Positions 54,614-62,758 of a stretch of 64,000 bases of DNA are shown piece after piece (the stretch's first letter is position 1; every line of letters starts with the position of its first letter). A program made the position numbers and the translations under genes. Under the pieces are notes generated by a model. It made no database searches, was not told the DNA's origin, and saw nothing but the letters and a program-made list of their open reading frames with translations. The stretch is from an uncultured Ignavibacteria bacterium (GTDB taxonomy: Bacteria > Bacteroidota > Ignavibacteria > SZUA-365), in contig CAJXVM010000011.1 of NCBI GenBank assembly GCA_913061095.1, positions 1-64,000 of the forward strand, written 5' to 3'.

Positions 54614-55720
54614 GTGTTCGCAGCCCGCGCATACAGGATTGCCGAGGAGATCGGCGCCATCGAGCAGCTGATGGAGGCGTCAAAAACGCTGAGCGAAACC
54701 TATGCGGCGAAGCGTGATTTCCCCCGCGCCTACGAATACCAGCTGGCGTACTCGGCGCACAGGTATTCCCTTTTCAACACCGAGAACATCCGGTCCATCA
54801 ACGAAATGGCGGCGAAGTACGAAGCGGAGCGGCGGGAACAGAAAATCGCCCTGCTCGAAAAGGAACAGCTGCTGCAGACCCAGGCGCAGCTCATCCACGC
54901 GGAAAAAATGGTGACGCTCGGCGAGATGACCGCGGGGCTTGCGCACGAGATCAAGAATCCGCTGAATTTCGTGACGAATTTCTCCCATGTGGCGAATGAA
55001 ATGCTGACCGACCTGGAACACGCCCCGGACGACGGAACGCGCGCCGACATCACCGCAGAGCTGCGGGAAAACCTCGGCAGGATCAGGGAACATGGCCTGC
55101 GGGCGGATACCATCGTCAAGGGCATGATGCTGCACGCCCGCGGCGTCGCGGGAGAACGCATCCGCACGGACGTAAACGCCGTCGTCGAGGACGCGGTGGA
55201 ACTGGCGTACCAGGGGATGCTCGCGGTTCACGGCTCCGCCGACGTTACGCTTGTGCGCGACTACTCCTCTGAAGAACTGGGAGCGATTATCGTGCCGCAG
55301 GAGATCGGGCGGGTGGTACTGAATCTCGTCAACAATGCGATATATGCCGTCCGAGAACGGCCGTCCGCATCGGGACCGATTCCCGCCGGACCGGAAGCGA
55401 CCGCTCCGGAGGCGACAGCATCAGAAGGAGGTTCTGCTCCTCCCTCCGCGCTCACGTCGGGAGCACAGCCCACGGTGTGGATCAGTACTGCGCTTCATGG
55501 TGGGAACATCGAAATCCGGATCCGCGACAACGGCCCCGGCATTCCGAACTTCATCCAGCAGAAAATCTTCCAGCCCTTCTTCACCACCAAGCCCACGGGA
55601 GAAGGCACCGGACTCGGTCTTTCCATGAGCTACGACATCGTCGTCAACGGCCACGGCGGAACGATCCGCTGTGAGAACAGCGACGACGGCGCGGCGTTCA
55701 TCATCGAGCTTCCCGCGTAG
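54614..55720 (+). CDS. Soluble TPR sensor histidine kinase (N-terminally truncated frame)
   Basis: 368 residues from GTG 54614; ATG 54671 is another possible start. The first ~60 residues are the last TPR helices, then a coiled coil (EAERREQKIALLEKEQLLQ) with no TM helix. The dimerisation/phosphoacceptor domain has H111 in GLAHEIKNPLNF, and the ATPase domain has NLVNNA, DNGPGIP and GTGLGLS motifs. A proline/alanine/glutamate-rich insert of ~35 residues lies between the N and G1 boxes (about 255-290), where related kinases have a short loop. Catalytic motifs are intact, so the kinase part may still work. The likely response partner is the receiver at 62319, about 6.6 kb away, but that pairing is inferred. 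It ends three bases before the convergent giant gene. Confidence 0.85.
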   Translation: MFAARAYRIAEEIGAIEQLMEASKTLSETYAAKRDFPRAYEYQLAYSAHRYSLFNTENIRSINEMAAKYEAERREQKIALLEKEQLLQTQAQLIHAEKMVTLGEMTAGLAHEIKNPLNFVTNFSHVANEMLTDLEHAPDDGTRADITAELRENLGRIREHGLRADTIVKGMMLHARGVAGERIRTDVNAVVEDAVELAYQGMLAVHGSADVTLVRDYSSEELGAIIVPQEIGRVVLNLVNNAIYAVRERPSASGPIPAGPEATAPEATASEGGSAPPSALTSGAQPTVWISTALHGGNIEIRIRDNGPGIPNFIQQKIFQPFFTTKPTGEGTGLGLSMSYDIVVNGHGGTIRCENSDDGAAFIIELPA

Positions 55721-55722
55721 AC

Positions 55723-58700
55723 TCAGCGCGCAAGGACCATCCGTCTCATCAGTACTGCGTCTGCGGTTTCCAGCCGGCAGGAGTACACTCCCGACGGCAG
55801 GTTCGCCGCATCGAAGCGTATCGCATGTCGTCCCGCTGAATGCATCGTGCCCGTCACAGGACGTGCCACGACTCGTCCGAGCGCATCGGTGATGATCAAC
55901 GACACGCGCATCGGACGCGCAAGCGTATAGCTGATCGTGGTCGCGGGATTGAAGGGATTCGGGTAGTTCTGATGCAGCACGCAGGATGCAGGATGCATCG
56001 GTGAAGCATCCACGCCGGTTGTGGGGGGCGGTGGAACCGGGATCGTCCTGCGGTCGACGAAACTGCGGCCGCCGGTCTCGAGAGCGGCACTGATCGTCAC
56101 ATGCGTGATGTCCTTCGGGATGTCGACATCCATGCTGTCCCGAGCGGAGGCAGCCGCCTGCAGGGTACCGAGGGAGAACGCACTGTCACCGACAACCGTC
56201 ACACCGGCAGTCAGAACATCAATGCCGGCATTCGTGCTGTTCGCCTCCGCACCTCCCACGTTTTTCACCGTGAAGCGGATACGGCAGCGGTCGCTCCCCG
56301 ATGCTTCGTTTCGCACCATATCAGCGTCGACGAGGGAGAGCGCCGGCAGTGTCATCAGGTTTCGCGTGCCGGTGACCATGGTCGTGAGATCGTCAACCGC
56401 TGCGTCCAGCGGACCGATGATCGAATCGATTTCCGCGACCAGGGCGGTCTGTTTCGATTCGCCAGGACCGAGAACATAATCCGCCAGAGCAACCGACAGC
56501 ACGGCGCGCCGCGTCTTCAGCAGCTGCGCGCGCGCAAGCACGCCGTAATAATCGGCGCGCAGATTCTGCTGCGCGTACATGTCCGCCGGCGCGATTCCCA
56601 GCAGCGGCCGCTGCATCGTGGAAACTTCCGCGATCATTTCCTGTCCGCTGCGCCGCAGCGCATCGAAGTGCGCGGTGATGTAATCGGTATCCGCATCGAG
56701 CACCTCCCCGCGCAGTTGAATAAGCATATCGCGATCATCGGAGACACCGAAAGCATTGGCCGTTCCCATGCGTTGCATCGAGGGCACAGCACCCATTTCA
56801 TTCCTTCTCGTGCTACTGCTCCTGCTCCTGCTCGTGCTACTGCTCCCTCCCTGCATGCCGCTATTCACCGGATCAAAGCTTGCCTCGCCGGCATCCCGCA
56901 GCGCGGCCGGCATCGAACCGAGATCCGGGATGGCATCGGGTGACGTCAGAAAGAGGAAGCGCTCGACCGGCACCCCTGCCCGTGCAATGGCATCATGCAT
57001 GCCGTCAACGAGCCGAGGCCGGACATTCCTGAGTTTGAGCATGAAAATGTCGCGCGGATTGCCCGCGGTCTGCGTGATCGGGTAGGCCGCATCGAGGCCG
57101 TAGCAGATGCTGCTGTATTCACTGAAGTCCGCGCTCAGGGCGTCGACGTCGCCACGCAGTGATTTGATCGCGGCATCGCGCTTCGTTTCCGCATCGGACT
57201 GCGTCCCGGTGATATCGAGCTGTTCGGTGCGCTGCGCGAACGCGCCGATCAGCGGATTCACCGCAGGGATGAAGTACCTCCCCAGCATCCGCTCCTGCCA
57301 GTAGTCGAGCGTCGACAGCATCAGGGGCGCCGTCAGATCCGGAACATCCCCCTTATTGCGCAGTATTTCCGACATGAACGCATGCATGTCCGCGCCGTCC
57401 TTCGATCCCATCAGGGTATGCAGCAGCACCAGGTTATCCGCGAGGGAGAGCGTGACGTCTTCCATGCCGGCGGTGACATACACATCCTCTGCCTGCAGAT
57501 ACTCCCGTTCCTGTTTCCACGCCAGCGCCAGCGCGATGAGATTTTTGCTCAGGATGCCGCCGGCGCGACCGGCCTGCAGAGCGATGTCCCGGGCTCCCGA
57601 GACAGGAGGAATCGCAACCGCATCGCCCCAGCTGTCGAGAATGGATTCTTCGAAGAGGATACAACGCCTCATTGCGTCTGTGGCAAGAACGGGATTCTCG
57701 GGATGCACGGCACGCCATCCGGTAATCAGCGACCGCACCTCCGATTCATCGAATTCCCTGTCATAGCTGCCGAACAGCGTGCGCAGGTCGGCCATGTTCG
57801 CATCCCCGGCGGGGAGCATTGTTTCGAGACGGGCGATCAGCTGCTCCTTGGAATCGAAGGCCGCGCGCAGCTCGGGCGGGAGCGGCTCTTTCATCGTGGT
57901 GGCGCTCACGACCTCCGACCAGTCCGATATCCCTTCTGTGTTGAATGCGCGAATCCGGTAATAGTACGTCGTCTGTTCCGAGAGGCTGCCATCGGTGAAC
58001 GTCCGTATTCCGGCACCCGGATCCGCCGCGATGGGCTGGAAATCCGCGGTATCGCCGGTGAGTGAGCGTTCGAGGTTGAATCCATCCTCCTTTGAAGGAT
58101 CCGGCATCTCCCAGCTGATTTCGATCTGAGTATCGCTCAGAGCCGTCGCCGCGACATTCCGAGGGACGGATGGAAAATTCACCTTTTGTGTCCGTGCGCT
58201 TGCGATACCGGAGAAGTCAGACGCACCTGATCCGTTCACCGCACGAACGCGGAACCAGTATTCCGTAACCGGCTGCAGCTGCGTGACCGTATAGGTCACA
58301 GCCTTTCCGTCCGCATCAGGGAGGATCCTGTAGAAGCTTCCAGGATCACCTGAGGGGGACATTTCGATTTCGATGGTCTCCGCAAACGACGGAGTCGGGA
58401 GTATCCAGTGCAGTCGGATGGAAGTGGGTCCCGCCGCTTCCGCCCGCAAACCGAATGGCGCGGATGGAATCGGTGAATCCATCGTCGTCGCACTGTCCTC
58501 TTTCGACCAGTCCGACACCCCCTGGTCGTTCTTCGCCCGAACGCGATACCAGAACGTTGTTGTCTTCGGGAGATTTTCATCGAGAATATCTCCGTCACCG
58601 GGACCTTCCGTTGTCAGCGGGTCCCAGCTTCCCCCCTCCTGCTTCCGCTCGACGTCGTACCCGTCCTCGTTTTCCGAACCGCGCTGCCAGGTGACGCGGA

Positions 58701-61700
58701 TGGACGTATGATCGACGGCGGAAGCGGACAGATTGAGCGGCCGCGCCGGCTTCATGCGTGTTTCGATCGTGACAACGTTCGAATATCCGGACGCCGCCTG
58801 GTCTCCTACTGCGCGCACGCGGAAACGATTCGCGGTTCGCGGCGTCAGTCCCTGAACGTCGTACATCGACGCATCAGCGTGCGTCGTATGCAGCGTCACC
58901 CATGCGTTATCATTCTCACGGTGTTCGATCTCGTACCCGGACTCGCCCGTTGCGTTGTCTTCCCAGTTGAGCACGATGTTTGTTTCCGACATGAGCACGC
59001 CGGAGAGGTTTGTTGGTGCGGCGAGATAGAGCAGGGTCGTGGCCTGGGCGATGTTTGATGCAGCGGATTGAAGATCATTGGACAGCGTTCGGACGCGGAA
59101 TTCATATGATGTTGCGGGCTGCAGATCGCTCACCAACCACTCCTCAGTCTCGGGGGACACAGTATCCGCGACCTGCCACACACCACCCGCTGGTCTGAAT
59201 TCAATGAGAAAACCCGATTCCCCATCGATTCTGTCTTCCCAGGTGAGGCGGACTTCGACCGCTGAATGGGCTTTCGCCGCAAGATTCGCCGGTGCGAACA
59301 GGTCCAGCGTCGTGATCGATGCGACATTGGAGGACGGTGACGGAACAGATCCTTCGACGGCATAGACGCGGAAGCGATAATACGTCAGCGGTGCCAATCC
59401 CGTGATTCTGATGGATGTACTGTCCTTTTCAACGGTTCGAATGATCTTCCATATAGAGGAGCTTTCCGATTTTTCAATAACAAATGCGTCCTCATGATCG
59501 GATCGGTCCTGCCATTGAAGCAGCAGGGAGGAAAAAGACACCGAGTCCGCAGTCAGGTTCCCTGGTGCCGGGAAAACCGGCATCGTGATCTGGATGGTAT
59601 TCGAATAGTCAGACTCGTAGAGCGCATTTATGGCCTTCACTCTGAAATAATGTGTTTGGTCGGGCTGCAGATTAATCGCGGTCAGCGCACTGGCGTCCAT
59701 CCCGGTCGTGGCAAAAATCTGCCAGTTGGCATCCCCCGCATGGTGCTCGATTACGAACGAGGATTCACTGTTCGAATTGTCCGCCCAATTCAACAGGGCT
59801 TTGGTATATGTCAGTGCGGCACCAGTAAGACCGCTCGGTGAATCCGGCGGGGTAACTGATGCGTCGAAGAATGAGAGAATCATGATGTCCTGTCCCCCTC
59901 CATTCGATGCCTGGATCGGATTCTGAACAGGCAGATCGGAGCTTGTTGTCGATCCTGCTACGACTACCCTGCCTGCATTATCAATGAGCACACCTTCAGC
60001 GATATCAAGCGCTGATCCGCCGAAATACGTCGACCAGTTAATGCCGCCACCGGTATCTGCACGTGTAACGAATGCATCTGACGAACCGGCGAGCGCGGTC
60101 TGCTGAGCAGCTACGAGAGGAAAATTCGAGCTGCTTGTCGATCCTGCGATAATCATCCTGCCGTTCGCATAAAACGTGATGCCCAAACCTTCATCTCCGC
60201 CATTTCCTCCCAGATATCCGCCCATAACAAACCTGCCGGAAGAATCGAGTACGGCTATCAATGCGTCCTTGCCGCCCTGTGCGCTCGAATATATTGCGTT
60301 CCTGACAGGAAGATCCGTGCTGTTTGTTCCCGCTGTTATTGCGACCATTGCGTCCGGCCCGCATGCAAGACTCCCTGTTCGGCCGTTTATCGGATCCCCT
60401 TCGTAGCCACTTCCCCCATATCGTGTGGCGCGGATGAGATGGCCGGATGAACTGATTCGTCCAATGATCAAGTCATCACCGCGCGAAGGAACAGACATCG
60501 ATTGATTTGGCAGGGGAATATTCCCGCTTCGACTCAAACCGGAGAAGGCGGCATTTCCATTGGCATCCACATCGATCGCACGCATGTAGTCCAATGCACT
60601 GCCGCCATAGTAGGTTGACCATTCAAGAGCACCGGTTCCTGTCAACTTGAACAGAACAATATCAAAATTTCCCGCAATGCTATTTTGGAATGGTTTTTTC
60701 AGTGGAAAATTGCTACTCTCTGTCGTCGCACCCGCAAAAATCGATCCATTTTCATCCATCGCCACCGCACTGAACCGTTCCTGTCCGCTGCCGCCGAAGT
60801 AGGTCGACCATTGAACTGTTCCGGTGCTTCCCAGTTTGACTAAAAAACTATCCCCGTTCCCTGCCTGGTTGGGTTGTATCGCATTCCGAGTCGGGAAATC
60901 GGTACTGCCTGTCGATCCAATCACCACGATATCCCCCGATGCGTCTGCCGCAACATCATAACACCCATCCCCCTCACTGCCACCGTAATATGTCGCCCAT
61001 TGCAGTACTCCCCCAGGGCTCACTTTGATGATGACGGGATCGTATGCTCCGCCCTGATATGATGTCTGAACAGCATGTTGCACCGGGAAATTGGTGCTCT
61101 CTGTAAATCCCGCCACAATCACATTATTGCTGCCATCGATCGCTGCTCCATTGGGTGCATCCAACATGGAGCCCCCGTAATACGTCACCCAGGGATCGAT
61201 GATCAAATCTCTTGCGCGATCGTATTTCTGAACCGCAAATCGCACTTCGGTACCATCGACAAGAAATGAAGAGGGAATATTATCAGAGTATTGCTGATAG
61301 GTCAGTGGTTCAGATTCGCGCACGGATCCGAGAGCAGTGTGCACTTCGATACCGCCATCAAGTTGATGGACAAGCCTGGTTGCACCGCTGTATCGCAGAC
61401 GGATTTCGCTGACATTCCCGCCGGGATGAACGATGAATTCATACTTCAGCCGCCCTTCAATGATTCTGAAGCGCAGATCGATGTTCGAATAGATATCCTC
61501 ATACAAGAGTGTGGCGAATCCAGGGACAGCGGCGATGCCCTGCGGACAATGGGCGTAATAGTAATTCGTGTATCCATCGAGTCTGTCTCCGGTCACAAGC
61601 GGTACACCGTGATTGCATCCTGTAAATCGGATATCCAGTCGATGGTACGAGGTCCTCCTCACACCGATAAAATCCTCTGTCTCCGTCTTTGACCTATCCC

Positions 61701-62055
61701 CTGTCGCCTCACTGATTCCCTGCTCGGTCGTTTCACTCTCTGTGAACACCACACTCATCTGATCCCGCATGAAATACAGCTGTGCATTGCCGGCATCGGC
61801 ATAATACAACACGTCCGGAACGGGATCTCCATCGGTGTTCACCAATTGTCCGCGATTTGGAACGAATCGAAACAGCTGCGCATCTACAGCGGTCCTGGAT
61901 ACCTGCGGCATCACCATCATGTCAACGGGGACAACTGCAGCACCCGGTGTCCCTGTCCGACCGTGCTGCTCTGCGAGAGCACTGTTCACAAGCAGGATGG
62001 AGAGAACTACTGAAATACAAGACAGGGTACAAGACTTGAGACGGAGAATGAACAT
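55723..62055 (-). CDS. Giant T9SS-secreted SBBP/fibronectin-III protein (paralogue B)
   Basis: 2110 residues from ATG 62055, chosen because AGAAGGAG precedes it and a signal peptide (VNSALAEQ) follows; the in-frame extension to 62298 crosses the promoter region. Order as in the 46164-52142 protein: DUF7948-like domain, seven SBBP repeats, seven fibronectin III domains (one more than the paralogue), a ~450-residue helical domain starting PPELRAAFDSKEQ, a serine/arginine low-complexity insert (about 1815-1835, coded by an AGC/AGG-rich repeat near 56810-56850), a CARDB-like Ig domain and a type A T9SS domain (NYPNPFNPATT). Probably a surface scaffold or adhesin. The two paralogues are in the same orientation and flank the S74 and histidine kinase genes. 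Confidence 0.92.
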   Translation of the reverse strand: MFILRLKSCTLSCISVVLSILLVNSALAEQHGRTGTPGAAVVPVDMMVMPQVSRTAVDAQLFRFVPNRGQLVNTDGDPVPDVLYYADAGNAQLYFMRDQMSVVFTESETTEQGISEATGDRSKTETEDFIGVRRTSYHRLDIRFTGCNHGVPLVTGDRLDGYTNYYYAHCPQGIAAVPGFATLLYEDIYSNIDLRFRIIEGRLKYEFIVHPGGNVSEIRLRYSGATRLVHQLDGGIEVHTALGSVRESEPLTYQQYSDNIPSSFLVDGTEVRFAVQKYDRARDLIIDPWVTYYGGSMLDAPNGAAIDGSNNVIVAGFTESTNFPVQHAVQTSYQGGAYDPVIIKVSPGGVLQWATYYGGSEGDGCYDVAADASGDIVVIGSTGSTDFPTRNAIQPNQAGNGDSFLVKLGSTGTVQWSTYFGGSGQERFSAVAMDENGSIFAGATTESSNFPLKKPFQNSIAGNFDIVLFKLTGTGALEWSTYYGGSALDYMRAIDVDANGNAAFSGLSRSGNIPLPNQSMSVPSRGDDLIIGRISSSGHLIRATRYGGSGYEGDPINGRTGSLACGPDAMVAITAGTNSTDLPVRNAIYSSAQGGKDALIAVLDSSGRFVMGGYLGGNGGDEGLGITFYANGRMIIAGSTSSSNFPLVAAQQTALAGSSDAFVTRADTGGGINWSTYFGGSALDIAEGVLIDNAGRVVVAGSTTSSDLPVQNPIQASNGGGQDIMILSFFDASVTPPDSPSGLTGAALTYTKALLNWADNSNSESSFVIEHHAGDANWQIFATTGMDASALTAINLQPDQTHYFRVKAINALYESDYSNTIQITMPVFPAPGNLTADSVSFSSLLLQWQDRSDHEDAFVIEKSESSSIWKIIRTVEKDSTSIRITGLAPLTYYRFRVYAVEGSVPSPSSNVASITTLDLFAPANLAAKAHSAVEVRLTWEDRIDGESGFLIEFRPAGGVWQVADTVSPETEEWLVSDLQPATSYEFRVRTLSNDLQSAASNIAQATTLLYLAAPTNLSGVLMSETNIVLNWEDNATGESGYEIEHRENDNAWVTLHTTHADASMYDVQGLTPRTANRFRVRAVGDQAASGYSNVVTIETRMKPARPLNLSASAVDHTSIRVTWQRGSENEDGYDVERKQEGGSWDPLTTEGPGDGDILDENLPKTTTFWYRVRAKNDQGVSDWSKEDSATTMDSPIPSAPFGLRAEAAGPTSIRLHWILPTPSFAETIEIEMSPSGDPGSFYRILPDADGKAVTYTVTQLQPVTEYWFRVRAVNGSGASDFSGIASARTQKVNFPSVPRNVAATALSDTQIEISWEMPDPSKEDGFNLERSLTGDTADFQPIAADPGAGIRTFTDGSLSEQTTYYYRIRAFNTEGISDWSEVVSATTMKEPLPPELRAAFDSKEQLIARLETMLPAGDANMADLRTLFGSYDREFDESEVRSLITGWRAVHPENPVLATDAMRRCILFEESILDSWGDAVAIPPVSGARDIALQAGRAGGILSKNLIALALAWKQEREYLQAEDVYVTAGMEDVTLSLADNLVLLHTLMGSKDGADMHAFMSEILRNKGDVPDLTAPLMLSTLDYWQERMLGRYFIPAVNPLIGAFAQRTEQLDITGTQSDAETKRDAAIKSLRGDVDALSADFSEYSSICYGLDAAYPITQTAGNPRDIFMLKLRNVRPRLVDGMHDAIARAGVPVERFLFLTSPDAIPDLGSMPAALRDAGEASFDPVNSGMQGGSSSTSRSRSSSTRRNEMGAVPSMQRMGTANAFGVSDDRDMLIQLRGEVLDADTDYITAHFDALRRSGQEMIAEVSTMQRPLLGIAPADMYAQQNLRADYYGVLARAQLLKTRRAVLSVALADYVLGPGESKQTALVAEIDSIIGPLDAAVDDLTTMVTGTRNLMTLPALSLVDADMVRNEASGSDRCRIRFTVKNVGGAEANSTNAGIDVLTAGVTVVGDSAFSLGTLQAAASARDSMDVDIPKDITHVTISAALETGGRSFVDRRTIPVPPPPTTGVDASPMHPASCVLHQNYPNPFNPATTISYTLARPMRVSLIITDALGRVVARPVTGTMHSAGRHAIRFDAANLPSGVYSCRLETADAVLMRRMVLAR

Positions 62056-62153
62056 GATAATCTCCTTCTGTAATCCAGGCAATGACGCAATAGTCCCACC
62101 GCTGCTGCGATGGAGTTTCCGGGCTGATCGCTGTAATCGGAAATGGACACCAA

Positions 62154-62260
62154 ATATTACGAAAATTCTCTCCAGAAAGGCAATGCGTAGTTCCACCCAT
62201 TTTGGGTGCGTGCGGCACACACGCACCTCTGTCAATGAAAAATGGGTGGAACTACGTATT
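62154..62260. promoter_or_regulatory. Divergent regulatory region: nested inverted repeats at two promoters
   Basis: An 18-base perfect inverted repeat, CGTAGTTCCACCCATTTT (62186-62203) with 62239-62256, encloses a second hairpin GGTGCGTG...CACGCACC (about 62206-62228). On the minus strand, AAAATGGGTGG is followed by -35 TTGCCT (62183-62178), 18 bases and -10 TAATAT (62159-62154), serving the giant gene that starts at 62055. On the plus strand the second arm points to the response-regulator gene; a -35-like TTGAAT lies at 62259-62264 but its -10 is poor. The element matches the operator at 34925. Confidence 0.6.
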
Positions 62261-62318
62261 GAATCCATTCGAAACCATGCGTTCCTTTCTGCTGACAACG
62301 CACAACCCGGACAACGTC

Positions 62319-62693
62319 ATGCGCATTCTCATCGTCGACGATCAGCCGAAAGTCCGTGCAATGCTGCGCGCGCTGCTGGCTGGCATGGATCTCGAGTTCG
62401 ATGAGGCATCAAATGGATCGGAGGCTGTCGAGCGATATGCCTGCGTGTCCAGTGATCTCGTACTCATGGATGTGCGCATGCCGGTGCTGGATGGCATCGC
62501 AGCCACCAGACGCATCCTGGCATCGGATACCGGCGCGCATATCGTCGTGGTTACGGATTATGACGACGAGGACTGCAGGCGCGAGGCCATGGCGGCCGGG
62601 AGCAGGGCTTTTTTCTGGAAAGGGGATCCCATGGCCCTCCGTGCCTATGTCCGGCAGCTTGCCGCAGACGGATTCCCTGACTCGATCAACTGA
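62319..62693 (+). CDS. Stand-alone response-regulator receiver protein
   Basis: 124 residues from ATG 62319, the normal start of a receiver domain (MRILIVDDQPKV); ATG 62277 is an in-frame alternative, and longer extensions cross the inverted repeat. Acidic pocket D8-D9, phosphoacceptor D51 in LMDVRMPVLDG, the conserved Thr in VVTDY and K101 in FFWKGD are all present, so it should accept phosphate. There is no output domain, so it works like CheY/Spo0F, as a shuttle or through protein contacts. The TPR histidine kinase at 54614 is the nearest candidate donor. It diverges from the giant gene and shares its regulatory region, which carries paired AATGGGTGG elements. The secreted ELWxxDGT gene follows after 65 bases. 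Confidence 0.92.
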   Translation: MRILIVDDQPKVRAMLRALLAGMDLEFDEASNGSEAVERYACVSSDLVLMDVRMPVLDGIAATRRILASDTGAHIVVVTDYDDEDCRREAMAAGSRAFFWKGDPMALRAYVRQLAADGFPDSIN

Positions 62694-62758
62694 ACAGGAC
62701 ATACGACGCATATCTCCAGAATACATGAAATCTCTTCACAGACTATCGAGGTAACAAA

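Noticed and set aside
62056-62298. Longer start for the giant SBBP protein
   Set aside because: The added residues cross the promoter boxes; ATG 62055 has a strong Shine-Dalgarno and begins the signal peptide.
62202-62318. Longer start for the response regulator
   Set aside because: The extension runs through the inverted repeat and regulatory region; receiver domains normally start at MRILIVDD.
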